Below are positions 33,638 to 45,544 of a stretch of 64,000 bases of DNA, piece after piece. The stretch lies in assembly GCA_963971305.1 (NCBI GenBank), contig OZ020303.1:31236106-31300105 (forward strand), read 5' to 3'. Within the stretch, counting starts at the first letter, position 1. Every line of letters starts with the position of its first letter. This DNA is from Arcuatula senhousia. Taxonomy: Eukaryota > Mollusca > Bivalvia > Mytilida > Mytilidae. The notes under the pieces are model-generated. The model saw only the letters and a program-made list of their open reading frames with translations. It was not told the DNA's origin and made no database searches. The position numbers and the translations under genes are program-made.

Positions 33638-34516
33638 AGCAATTAGAAGTGCTAAAATACTATCCTGACATTGGAAAAGCATAGAAGTGCTAAAGTACTA
33701 TCCAGACATTGGAGAAGCATAGAAGTGCTAAAGTACTATCCGGACATTGGAGAAACATAGAAGTGCTAAAGTACTATCCTGACATTGGAGAAGCATAGAA
33801 GTGCAAAAGTACTATCCTGACATTGGAGAAGCATAGAAGTGCTTAAGTACTATCAAGACATTGGAGAAGCATAGAAGTGCTAAAGTACTATCAAAGCATT
33901 GGAGAAGCATAGAAGTGCTAAAGTACTATCCAGACATTGGAGAAGCATAGAAGTGCTAAAGTACTATCAAGACATTGGAGAAGCATAGAAGTGCTTAAGT
34001 ACTATCAAGACATTGGAGAAGCATAGAAGTGCTAAAGTACTATCCTGACATTGAAGAAGCATAGAAGTGCTGAAGTACTATCCAGACATTGGAGAAGCAT
34101 AGAAGTGCTAAAGTACTATCCTGACATTGGAGAAGCATAGAAGTGCTTAAGTACTATCATGACATTGGAGAAGCATAAAAGTGATAAAGTACTATCATGA
34201 CATTGTAGAAGAATAGAAGTGCTAAAGTACTATCCTGACATTGGAGAAGAATAGAAGTGCTAAAGTACTATCCTGACATTGGAGAGAATAGAAGTGCTAA
34301 AGTACTATCCTGACATTGGAGAGAATAGAAGTGCTAAAGTATTATCATGACATTGTAGAAGAATAGAAGAGCTAAAGTACTATCATGACATTGGAGAAGC
34401 AGCATAGAAGTGCTAAAGTACTATCATGACTTTGGAGAAGCATAGAAGTGCTTTAGTACAATCCTGACATTGGAGAAGAATAGAAGTGCTAAAGTACTAT
34501 CATGACATTCGAATGT
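33638..34516 (+). repeat. 38-bp satellite, about 23 tandem units
   Basis: The unit can be written GAAGTGCTAAAGTACTATC, then a variable CTG/CAG/AAG/ATG, then ACATTGGAGAAGCATA. By eye there are 23 consecutive units with occasional 36-41 bp variants. Variants are clustered: GAATAGAAG replaces GCATAGAAG mainly after 34200, which suggests block duplication. A degenerate extra unit lies at 34590-34625 after about 75 bp of other sequence. The unit length is not a multiple of three and stops occur in all frames, so it is not coding. There are no unique spacers, so it is not a CRISPR array. Confidence 0.93.
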
Positions 34517-34625
34517 CGTCTAGTCTGAAAAAGTCTAGAAAAATTCAGTCGACCCAAAGACAAGAACAAACAATTTATGCAACAACTTAACTGCTATCAT
34601 GACATTGGAGAAGTAGCATAGAACT

Positions 34626-36720
34626 CAAGTTGTAAAGAAGTGAGTTCCGTTTATCCAGATTCCTGCTTGTTATAACAAATCCATGATAACGCCAGCGACC
34701 AATTTAGTGTAGGTCAAACCAGTAAAGACTTTTTGACATACCACAATCTGTATTAATAAAAAAAAGAAATCTCGTATGTTTTCAAATTCGTGTCTTCTTT
34801 AAAATTTATAAGCAGTTGATTAACATTACCCTATTTTAGCAATTTGTTTGTCATGAGGTGCTCAAGGAAATCGTGATATATACAACAGCTCTGGAATAAG
34901 GAATCAGTTGCAAAACGTTCACCCCATGAGGTGGAACGGACGGAATATGAAGAAGTTGACCACTGGAAATTTAATTCAATACATTTATCATAAAATCTAT
35001 TCATGATAAATGTCTTCTTTGAGCCTGTAGTGTCCTAAATCTAAAGATACCGATAATATTTGAAAATTATCTTTTTAAATCTAGGGATTTCTCGACCCTA
35101 AGATAGTAAAAAATCATTTTTTGTTGTCAACTTGCAAGGTTTTACGAACATGTTTAAAATTAAAGAAACCGTATTGAGGAGTTGAGCAATCATTTCCAAT
35201 TGAAAACCCGTTTTCCAATAAAACTTAACAAAAAATGTTTGATCTTTAAAATGGCGGGAAACTAATTTGGATATTAAACTACCGCCGGTGATTTAATTTG
35301 CACGTGCAAATTTAACAACTTGGTGACTGTTGCTTTAAATGACAATATAAATACATTGTATGATTTTCCTCAGCATTTTCCACCGTCTATTTTTGTAGAC
35401 TGTACCAAATACAGGTCGAAATGTAATGACGAGAACAAAATTATATAACTTTTGCTTTTCAGGCCAGACTTCTGATATGAGAAGTATTTAATTGCTGGAT
35501 AAATTAAAACAAAGTGAAGTGTTATTTATAAGGTCCAGACCAAAGTTTTAATTGAATCTAAATTCTATCAGCTTTTTCTACATGGTTTGTTAAACAAACG
35601 TGTTCATATTAAATGAGATTTTTTGCGAATGATTAGACTTAGAAATATCAACACTAGTTACTATTGAATATGGGAAATTAACATATCAGAAAGGCGGTCT
35701 CGAGACACATGTTTTTTAGACCGCTAATTGTTCAATTAAAATTCTGTTTTCGCTCCGTCGCAGATTGAAGTAGTTATATTAACAGAACAATTACAAATCT
35801 AACAAAAATCATCGGCATTTCTACAATTTCATTCTGACTACCATATTTAAGTTTTCAATTAATGAAAAGACCCAAAGAGGCAAGCAATTCGAAAGTTAAT
35901 GAGAATTTGATGTTTGTTCATAATACATCCAATACCTTATAACAAACATTATTAAATTGACTATAATCGTTGTATAGAGTTGGGCCTGATCGCTACCTCT
36001 TTATTCACTCTCTTTTAACGGCAACAATAAGCCATCGATGTTGGTGTCCCGAGCTCTGTATGATACATCATTCTTTCTCGCAGTGGAGAACTGGTGTTTA
36101 ACCACAAGAGCTCTTTAAATAATACCTGTGATTTCAATAGAGAATATATTATTAATTTGATTTATATGGATCAAACGGAAACTTCATAGAAAGACTTCTT
36201 CAATTTCACGAATATGCGCCCATCTTATTAGCTCACAATTTATAATCATTCCTATAATTTTCATTTTCTTTTTGATGATTTCATAAGCAGGTTTGTTGAC
36301 ATTTAATACCGTGAAATTACAAGATTTTATTGTGAATATTTAGGCTGCCTTTTTACAGGCCTGTAATTCAAAGATATGGATAGTTAATCTTTGGTTTTAA
36401 TGATTTTTGCCAAAAACTGCGGACTGACATAAAATGAAATTCCATAGCAAGTCATACATGTTAACATTTGTAATATCCCTTTATCAATTCACTGTTCAAA
36501 AGCGATATATCATGAGGGTTAAAGAATAATGTATAAACAGGGAGAGTAATTATAGGTATCATATTCAGGTGGTAATCTGACCACTTTCCTTACCTAAACA
36601 TGCAAGAAAAATGAGCGACAAATATTAACTTCTCATATAATAAATGCTTTATGTACTTTCATGATTGATTCACGACCTTTTGTGATAATTCTTAATAATA
36701 TTTTGAAGATACCAAATTTT
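34626..36720. other. No gene recognised
   Basis: AT-rich DNA following the satellite. I see no domain, terminal repeat or RNA gene. Confidence 0.5.
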
Positions 36721-36724
36721 GATT

Positions 36725-36833
36725 TTGGATTCCTCATCATCTTTCATGTTTATTTTATCATTCATTTCAGTGTTCATCGTTCATACATAATCTATTTAGC
36801 TCAATGGCGTAAAACACCAACTCACTCTCTCAC
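36725..36833 (+). mobile_element. SINE-A 3'-end remnant
   Basis: TCATCATCTTTCATGTTTAT .. GTTCATCGTTCATACATAAT .. GGCGTAAAACACCAACTCAC with the tail CTCTCTCACT is the SINE-A 3' end. Everything 5' of it is lost or too decayed to see. Confidence 0.7.
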
Positions 36834-37149
36834 TGATTATGGTAAAGGTTTATGGATAGTTTTTGCGATGGTTTTAAATTAAATAAAGCTTTTGAAGTGC
36901 GAATTTCAGAATGTCTAGTTTGGCTTATAAAGGATACATACCCCATCTTAATTTGTCTTACCAAACGATCGTTTAAGTAGAACTTCTTTGATAGTATAAG
37001 TTGCTTTACTTTGTTTTTGTTAAAATAAAGTATCCGATTTTTTGTGTTACAATTGTTTTATCACAATCACAAATTTCACAACCAATATACAAGGTTTCAT
37101 TCTCGTATTACAGGCCTCATGCTTAGGGCCGCAAAATGGGTTAGTCAAT

Positions 37150-37262
37150 AATTTCCTTTTCATCCAAAACCAAAATTTCAGTTTCATTTCCAATTTATTA
37201 TCCTGTTCACCTCTGTCTCCCCGATAAAGTCGAATTCGTGCTTCCGAGCTGTGTATTATGCA
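37150..37262 (+). mobile_element. SINE-B 3'-end remnant
   Basis: TCAGTTTCATTTCCAATTTA followed by CCCCGATAAAGTCGAATTCG and GTGCTTCCGAGCT matches the 3' part of SINE-B at 40500-40600. No tail is visible, so the call is tentative. Confidence 0.5.
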
Positions 37263-37269
37263 CGTATAA

Positions 37270-40200
37270 TTAAGATTGTACAACTATTTTCTTTTGTCCT
37301 AATTTATTTACTTTTTCAATACTCATTTTTTAAGGACCTTGCGGGTTCTATTATTAATATCATATTACAATTCTTATATAGCGCTCAATCTTTACATATG
37401 ATTATCAAAGCGCTTGTGGGTTAATGGTTCTAGGTGGCGAAACAATAGTCCGCAACCCTTTTTTTCTGTTAAAGTCCACTAATGAGTGCCAAGTACACTA
37501 AAGTTGGCCCTATCTCCTGTTTAAAATTTGAATTATCTCCATGATAAGACAAACATTGAGACACTCCGAGAACATCGCCCATGGTGTCACACTAAAATCT
37601 TTCAATTTTTTTTGTATTTCAGTCTGCATATGCAAATGAATGAATAATTTATAACTATTTGATGTACAATGCAGATGTCATATTGTTTACTAAATAACTT
37701 TACTTATGCATCGAAAAGACCATATATACTTTCGTGGCATATAATAAAATAATATATACTATTGACAATATCAATACGAAGATATATCAAAAATTGATTT
37801 GAATAAACCATGACAATACATGCATATAGTCATTTACAGGCCTCTCCAAAAAAATATTATTAAATATTTATCAAAAGGTCTTCTCTATGCTTTGTTAACA
37901 TGTCTTTATTGCTATTTGTTTTTTTTTTACTCTGTTTTCAATTTTTGTCTTTTTTATGATGAATTTAAAACTGCAAGCTCATTTAGATGAATCAGGTAAC
38001 CAACATGGATAATAATTCAAAATAAGGAAACATTAAAGATTTCTGATCAGCTTGAAAAATTAAACGGGTACTAGATTTTATTGATGTATTTTAAAAATTA
38101 ATTGGCCGACGGATGTGACTTACTTTATAAGAATTATAATAAGTTTAAAGAAAACTTTTAATACTTTGCAGGTGTCGTAATTTACAACACAAGTGAAAGA
38201 TGTACCACGTGCAAATACCACAAAACCTAATTTTAATTTGATAATATAGTTTTAGTTGTGAATCTGTTGGTAAGTATATTTTGTTTGTACTTCCGATGAT
38301 TAAGTTTGAAAGTGAAGTCAATAAAATTCTAATTAAACAGTTTAAAATAGGCTTATAGATTACATACGATGTTTCGTTCATGAGATATGATCCCTTCTTT
38401 GAAACATATTAATTATCAAGGACATCAAAGAAAAACACATACGTTAGGACTGTCAATCATTATACAGCAATCATATTTTGTGACAGGTGGTCTTTTTGTG
38501 GTTATGTTTATTTTTTCATCTATTTGTTAATTTTATGGTACATAAACGTCTTTCTTTTTATAAAAATACCAAGGATTGATTGTGGTAGCTCTTTTGGTTT
38601 GCAAAATCTTTGAAAAGTAAACCTAGTTGTAAATTTTCATTCATAAATTTTCAGAGGTACTACGTACACTCTCTCTTGCTCCTTCCCTCCTAGGCATCAT
38701 GGCTTATAATTTGTAACCCGCAATTATCCTTATCGTGTTTGGTTATTTTAGAGTCAGCGATCAAAGCAAAAACCATCCAAATAAGCTTTAGAATGTGTAA
38801 ACGTAAGGTGAAGGTAAATTTTCATCTAGTAAAGGTATGCGACAATGTAGGGGTTACAGTTGTAAAATATTTATAACTACTTGAAGATTAAACAAATGTT
38901 GACCGTCTTATGATCATTGTTTCACTTTTACTTCATGGGGGATAAATGGCACACGACTAACAGAGATTAAATACCCCCCGGAATTTAATTGTTCTAGGGA
39001 AAACACTTATTCAGCAAGACATTGTTCAGTTTTTGTTTCATATGATTTTTACATTTTTTTGAAGTAGCAAATCATTGTTTTTTTTAAACGGCTTCACTGT
39101 CAAAATATGGGATAGATGTATATAAGTTTAATATGCATCACAAAATAGTAAAATTTCTACTTAGTCGGCATTTTAACTGCATTAAAATAATTTGAAATGA
39201 CCGATACATTCTATACTACCAAAGGAACAATGTCAAGACGAAGTTTGATAAAATGTTCTTTGTTAAACACAAAACTAATATTTCTACCAAATTTCAATAA
39301 AGTAAATATAAAACTTGAACCTACACCTGCAATCTCATGATAAAATCATGAAAGGCTAAATCCAACATAAAAATGTTCTAACTTGTAAAATATCTTTTAC
39401 TGATTATGATACAAATGAGCATTAGGATCTCACATTTTGGATGTACACCTTGCTTATATCGCGAAATGATAGTCCATAAATCTTAGTTATATTTAAATAT
39501 TCTTTTGCTTTTCTTTCGGCATTTGTTGTGGGTGTTTCTCGATGTATTTTTACGTGTGTTAAATGTTTATTAATTACTTATATATTGACGATTATTTATC
39601 TTGGTTACGGAATATCAAGACGGAAACAGAGATCAAATATGGTGAACGCCTTTACATATGCTTCGTGGAATTAATTGCTATATTTTATTGTTAATGCGTG
39701 CATGACTATTACAGCATATTCAAAATTAAACGAAAAAGTGAAAATATCATCACGGATATCGCTAAGTAAAATTTCAGATGATAGCCGCAAGTGGGAAATA
39801 AAAGGTGATTTGAATAGATAAATGTGTGATTACATTTATGGTTTAAGATAGGAATCCTTACTGATTGAAACTTAAATAACTTATATGTACAATTATTTTT
39901 ACACATTCACCAGTCTTTAAAATATTTCATAACCGGTATCGCACATTGTTCTATAGGTTTGGACAGTACAAACCCAAAACTTACCGGAGTAAGCTAGCAA
40001 ATTATTACTTTATTACCAGTATATCATATCTCATCCGTAAGGTGAACGAATATAAAAATGAACACAATGCTGATATAATATCCTGCAGCATTAACAAAGA
40101 TTCGACAATATTAGTTTTTCAATTCCTAAAAAATGGTTCATTGACGTCCAAGAAGGGTTGCATTTCTTTTTTTCGCACCACTATGCCGGCTTGCATTCTG
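37270..40200. other. No gene recognised
   Basis: AT-rich DNA. A short TATAGCGCTCAAT..CAAAGCGCTTG inverted motif lies near 37379-37415. The open frames of 65-86 residues have no domains. Confidence 0.5.
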
Positions 40201-40216
40201 GAATAATATGACATTT

Positions 40217-40612
40217 TGCCCTCGCAACCTGACATCGGGTCAGTTTGCGTAGCTCATAAAGCGACTGGGGTGTATGCCCCAGGTGGTTGAAGGTGCAGCA
40301 CGGTCATAATAAATGCTGGGGTCGTCAGACTATAATGCAGAAAATCTGACCGAAAACCATAGTGGTGCACTGTGTTGGGAATGTTCTTCGCACGTTAAAA
40401 AAAACCCTGTCGTAGGTCAAGGCTTAATTGTCAGGTTCTGTCCATCCCTGCTTTTTTCAAAGGCAGTCAAAACTTTCATTCCCGATTGGCCTCGTGTTCC
40501 CATTCCTTCCAATTCATCCTCATTTCGTGTTTATTTTATCGCCCCTTTTAAGTCAATCTCCCCGATATTGCCGAATTTGTGTTGCTTGGAAGTAAAGAAC
40601 TAACTAACTAAA
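40217..40612 (+). mobile_element. SINE-B copy, head-truncated
   Basis: It begins within CCTGACATCGGGTCAGTTTG and runs through GGGGTCGTCAGACTATAATG, CATAGTGGTGCACTGTGTTG and CACGTTAAAAAAAACCCTGT to the tail GGAAGTAAAGAACTAACTAA. The 96-residue frame at 40313-40603 is a shadow. Confidence 0.8.
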
Positions 40613-41501
40613 TTATATGACACTCTGTATACGGGTTACATGTAGCCACATTGAAACCAATCAGCTAGTGCACATATCTCAGTCCTACTGCTGACAAAGC
40701 TGGATTGTAGGCGCTTAGAGCCAAATGCTAATGACAAGCTTAAAACGCTGCTTCTGCCCTTTTTATTTATTATTATTATCATATTGTTTTCCTACCCGGG
40801 TCAAATTACCTAGAGCAGTGACAAGTTTTATAGACTTAAGGGGAAAGGTAAAACGTCAGGATCTAAATATGAAAAACCATTACACGAAATCTCTCCCCCA
40901 CTTTCTATCTTATTTTGAAATGCCTATTTTTTTTTTATTACAAATTTTCACCCAGGCTTCAACAACAATTTTACCAGATTAATACAAATTTTCAAATCAA
41001 AAAGCTAATATTGTATACAGTGTTTTGGAAAAAAGATTAATAAGATTTGATAGCCATGTTAACGTAATGAGTCTTAAGTTTTTTTTATTAATTTAGAAGC
41101 AATACCAATTATTAACTTATAGTGAATATTTTTCATATGAAGTAATTTTGGATGTTTTCATTCATTTTTCTTCGAAATGACGTCAGCGTGTAACAGTGAA
41201 CTGTTTCACTCCTGGAACGAACTGTTCCATGCGCGTGAACGATGCGCAGTACAGAGCGACGTCAAGGGTATTTAATTATAAAAATCATTCCCATGCCATT
41301 TCTCAACAGATTTTCATGCATAATTATCGGTAGTTTGTTTATTTTGAAATCCGAAAGAGAACCTCTTGAAGCATTTTTATGCGGTAAAACACACAGGAAA
41401 ATTATGGAAAAACGTAGGAAAAATATAAAGCGCAAAATTCTTTTGACGTCGCACTGTTGAACGAGCGCACACTCTCTCTATGTATTCTATAAGTTAATAA
41501 A

Positions 41502-41676
41502 ACAGTTATTTAATGCCTGTTCATGGGGCAGTCAAGCTATTATGCCCTCGGTGCGCAGGAGATGATTTAAGAACTGTTGCCTTCGGCCTGCGGCCTCAGG
41601 CAACAGTTCCTAAATCATCTCCAGCACCTCGGGATAATAGTTTTGACTGCTCCATGACCAGGCATTAAATAACTGT
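41502..41676. repeat. 175-bp near-complete foldback
   Basis: The left arm starts ACAGTTATTTAATGCC and ends GAACTGTTGCC (41581). The right arm starts GGCAACAGTTC (41599) and ends GGCATTAAATAACTGT. Intermediate blocks also pair: GGCAGTCAA with TTGACTGC, CTATTAT with ATAATAG, GAGATGATTTA with TAAATCATCTC. The loop is GC-rich (CGGCCTGCGGCC). Almost the whole sequence can fold into one hairpin of about 80 bp with few mismatches. No clear target duplication. This could be a foldback MITE or the stem of a larger element starting near 41166, where TGGAACGAACTGTTCCA is another palindrome. Confidence 0.85.
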
Positions 41677-42125
41677 ATACTGTATCGTCAAAAAAATAAT
41701 GACACAATATTCTAGACTAAACATTTTAATGAAAGCTATATTAAGATTGGTAAGGATAAATAGATTACCCGATGATTACCAATAATTATTTTAGTATAAC
41801 TGAATATAGTTTTGAAAATTCGAAAAAGTAAAATTACGTAAAAGATTGTTCGTGTATTAATCATATGACGCAAGTGTGGTCACAATTGTAAAGTCTAATT
41901 ATTTCCCGGGCTGGGATTTAACGAAAATGTACGCTCGGATCAATGCTAATCGTTGCTTTCCTTTTACAATCCAATATGTAAGGTCAATTTATCTCGTTTA
42001 AACATAATTAATGTTTCTCGTGAATTGTTACGAAGTTCAAGACAAAATACTTGTTTCAACAAGCAAAAAATAATAAATGATATTGGAAGGGACTAAAACA
42101 ATATGGATAAAGGTAACAAAATACG

Positions 42126-42979
42126 GTCCCGTGTGGGGCCCGGGTGGCGAATACTTGACTTGACTTATTCCACTTCGTCCATGGGTGGACATAGGGCGAC
42201 TACAACTCCTTTCCAACCTGCTCTGTCCTTTGCCTTTGTCTCATTCCAGGTCATTCCGATCTTCTTTAGTTCAGCAATGTTACCCCCTACGCCAGGTGTT
42301 TTTTTGGCCTACCCCTCTTGCGTTGTCCCTGAGGGTTCCAATCTAGAGCTTGCCTTGTAATGTTTGTTTCTGGTTTTCTTAGTGTGTGTCCAATCCATTT
42401 CCATTTTCTATTTCTTATCACTTTTTCTATTGGTTCCTGTTTTGTTTTCTTCCAAAGTCTATGTTGCTAATTTTTTTTCTGGCCACCTTATACCAATGAT
42501 GTTTCGGAGGCATTTGTTTACAAATACCTGGAGAGATTTGATGGATGGCGAATAGGCCCGCATCAAAGCCTAGCTTGTCATAAGAGGCGACTAAGGATCT
42601 CGAGATGCTGACGTCAGGTCAGTGCTCAGCCAACAGAGCGACCAAGTGTTTACCCTAGATTGCTGAATAGGGTGGCCCTCGTCAGCGGGGGTTGTCAGGT
42701 CAATAAAACGGAAATCCTGAAAGCTGACCATAATGGGCCAACGTGTGTGAAGTGTGTCAAGCTTCATGCATGCGAAAAAAAACCTTTGTGCACCACATAG
42801 GCTAAATTTTCCGCCCCTTCCCACATCTCTCCTTTTCCTGTAATTCTTCACCGTTCCTTTGTTTCCCACCCCACCCACATATCTCAATTATCATCATCTT
42901 TTTATGTCCATTATATCATCCTTTTCAAAATAACCTATATAGTGTTGCACGGGCGTAAAACACCAACTCACTCACTGAC
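42126..42979 (+). mobile_element. SINE-A copy carrying a LINE insertion
   Basis: The head is at 42126-42153 (GTCCCGTGTGGGGCCCGGG then TGGCGAATA) and the rest at 42546-42979, ending CACCAACTCACTCACTG. A perfect 11-bp target duplication, AACAAAATACG, lies at 42115-42125 and 42980-42990. This gives clear evidence that the element's 5' end is the CCCGTG..GGGCCC side and the 3' end is the (CACT)n tail. The 98-residue minus frame is a shadow. Confidence 0.92.
42154..42545 (-). pseudogene. LINE 3' end (RT C-terminus) inserted in the SINE
   Basis: The minus-strand translation, across two small frame changes, gives SLQVFVNKCLRNIIGIRWPE, then [20 protein letters not shown], then GQRKRGRPK, then AKDRAGWKGVVVALCPP and a stop. 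This is the conserved C-terminal end of LINE reverse transcriptases of the craniofacial-protein-2-like group. It ends in the tandem TAAGTCAAGTCAAG. The SINE sequence TGGCGAATA is on both sides (42145-42153 and 42546-42554), so it is a 5'-truncated insertion with a 9-bp target duplication. It may belong to the same LINE family as 12464-13297, but they cover different parts. Confidence 0.9.
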
Positions 42980-43319
42980 AACAAAATACGAACCGATATA
43001 ATCAATTGTCCAAGCAGCAAGTTATTACAATCTGGAGAAATTGAAGACTGCAATTGTCTTGACTTTTTACGGGTTTAACTGAAACTGTTAGCGCAAAATA
43101 ATCTATTCAGTTTGAAGATTAGATGGAAGCGCAAAGCTTTTAGTTATGGATCTTTGTTTGTTCTTTTTATTATTTTATTTCAACGAAGCAGGCAGTGTTC
43201 TGACTCCAGGCTTTCCCGATTTCAACATCACCGTACCATATATAGACTTTAAATTTAGTCAAAGAGAAGATTCAAAACTCCCTACATATTTTAATACAGC
43301 TTTTTGTATTGTTATATGC

Positions 43320-43442
43320 TGACGACAATTTAAAAAATCCACAATGGAAAACAGACAGCAGCCTTCCATGTGACCTGTTGTCGCTGCTCGCTGTTTTGCA
43401 ACTGGCCCTGGGTTGAAAATAAACTACATATGATTCAAGCCC
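43320..43442 (+). repeat. Dispersed repeat H copy
   Basis: GACAATTTAAAAAATCCACA, GGAAAACAGACAGCAGCC, GTCGCTGCTCGCTGTTTTGC and AACTACATATGATTCAAGCC match 53590-53720 and 62230-62350. Confidence 0.55.
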
Positions 43443-43465
43443 AATATTTTTTATTGCATGATTTC

Positions 43466-43580
43466 GTGGGTGAGCGAGTTGATGTTTACGCCCGTACAAC
43501 ACCATTTTTGTTAAAAGTTATAATGAAATGTTAGGTAGTAGTAGCCTAAGATGATGGCAGGATTAATGAGGGTGGGATGG
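43466..43580 (-). mobile_element. SINE-A tail remnant
   Basis: GTGGGTGAGCGAGTTGATG followed by TTTACGCCCGTACAACACC, then a GGGTGGGATGGAAAAC phrase, is the decayed 3' end of SINE-A. The remainder is not recognisable. Confidence 0.6.
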
Positions 43581-43639
43581 AAAACAGTTTAAATCTAATC
43601 CAAGACAATTAGGAGAAAGGTGTTTCGATTTGATATTCA

Positions 43640-44940
43640 TGTGCCAAAAATAACTGGAAAGAAGGCAGCATATCAATAAAATGTAAGTATTCTTTACTAC
43701 TAAGTGGTTGTTCTAAAAATCTGGAGTAAAACTACGTTTTAGGATGAAATTAATGCCCGTTTCTTAATAAGGAATATATGTGGTAGGACAAGTGTTTGGC
43801 ATGCTATTCCATTCTGTGTTTAAAATGATCGTAGTAAGTTCTACCTCAGTTTTCTAATTTACATATTCATTTATAACAAAAAATCAATTCAAAGTATCAA
43901 ATTTGTATCTATAGCAAACTCTTCAACAAAAAATATCACAATTGCTAACGTTTCAACACAATAATTGTATCTAAACGTATTAATATTCAATCAAAAGGAT
44001 CATTTTAAGATAAAAGCACGCTTGAGGAAAAGATTTAGGTGTGCAGTTGACTAGAATGCAAAGGGCATTTTTCAAATGATTTTGATGTCTTATCAAACTT
44101 AACCATTGGTGATTTAAACATTAAGCTTGTTCCTTTAATAACAGTAATTCCCTTTAAAATGTTTAAACATTCCTTTGAATAAAATCACTCATTAAAGCAA
44201 ATGTTAGTTTAACTAAGACTATTGCAAACATATTATAAAAAGCAACAATGAAAGATATAAAATATTTGTTGTGGCGGCGATTTACGAGAAGAAAGGCAAA
44301 CAATAGTCCCAAATCGGATAATTCGCTTTTTAACATGTTTCGCGTGATCAACCCTAGTTATATATTTAAATCTAAGAATAATGGGTAACCAGGTTATATC
44401 CTGTGAATTTCCTTGTACATTCTGATCAAATAAGCCGCTAATCTAAATCTTTTGTTTCAATTAGTCTGTTGAAATTAAACGTCATACAATTGGAATGAAA
44501 AATATTTTCAGAATGTTCACCGCATGTGTTTGACCAAAAGGGACTTAAACAGAAGGTTTTCTTTATCTAAAGATATGACTGGTGAATTTTATACTCACCA
44601 AAATATGGAGCAAATGAATTTAACAAACAAAAAAGTAAATACAATACAGGGGTGATTTATTGAAAAACTGCCCAAGAAAAAAAAAACAAAAGAGGACAAT
44701 TAAAATTGGGATTTCGATTAGCTAAGATGGAATGTAGTTTATAGATTTGCAGATACCTAGCAATTGTGTAACGCGATTAGAAAATCTTTTTATTTTTTTT
44801 ATTATGCATGTGTAACTCCTTGCAGTTCTGGACGTTTGCGTTCTAAAGTCAGCCCGCGGACCGATCTGGTGCTTTCCAAGGTTCCGACTGTTTCGGGGTA
44901 TACTGGGAGCAGTTCAAAATGTCTGATCGCGATCAAATTT
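43640..44940. other. No gene recognised
   Basis: AT-rich DNA; the 60-62 residue frames lack domains. No repeat ends noted. Confidence 0.5.
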
Positions 44941-44943
44941 AAT

Positions 44944-45412
44944 TAGTCACTGCTTTACTCCCAAGCAGCGCGATTTAGGATATATCTGGGAGATGAACAT
45001 GAAATGATTATGAAGTGGAAGAAAAGGGAACACATTGTGACAAGGCCAATCGGGGAAGAGAGTTTTGACTGCCACTGGAGAAAGCAGTGTAGGTAGGGAC
45101 GGGCAATTTAGCCTCCTGCATGGGCATCGTACGGGTTCTGCTTTTATCGAGACCTACAGCAGGGTTCTATGAAAGTGACATTTTCCCCAAAACAGTGCAC
45201 CACTATGGTTTGCCGTCAGGTTTTCCGCATTGTAGCTTGATGATCCCGACATTCATAATAACACGGCTGCCTAATTCAACTTACTGGACACACATCGAAT
45301 AAAGCGGCTTGACCCAATTTCAGGTTTCGGAGTGCTCTTTAGTAAACTTTTACCGACAAGCTTGGCGCTGCTGTGAGCCTATTCGCTACTCGGAACCAAC
45401 ACGGGTAGGACG
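44944..45412 (-). mobile_element. SINE-B copy
   Basis: Tail side AGTCACTGCTTTACTCCCAA, then GAGTTTTGACTGCCACTGGA, GAGACCTACAGCAGGGTTCT, GCACCACTATGGTTTGCCGT, ending CGGAACCAACACGGG. It is moderately diverged, with a short internal loss in the GTGCGAGGAACG segment. No clear target duplication. Confidence 0.8.
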
Positions 45413-45544
45413 CTATCAAAAGTGGATAAGCTACGGTATGCATCAGTAGGCTCTTTAGATTGCTACATTGGCCGTGCTGCTACCCATAGGTCCCTCTTAT
45501 GAGACCCTAAGCAGTCCTTCACATCATCTATACCTACCTCATAA

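Noticed and set aside
33638..34516. Possible CRISPR array
   Set aside because: Repeats are directly joined with no unique spacers, and the host is a eukaryote.
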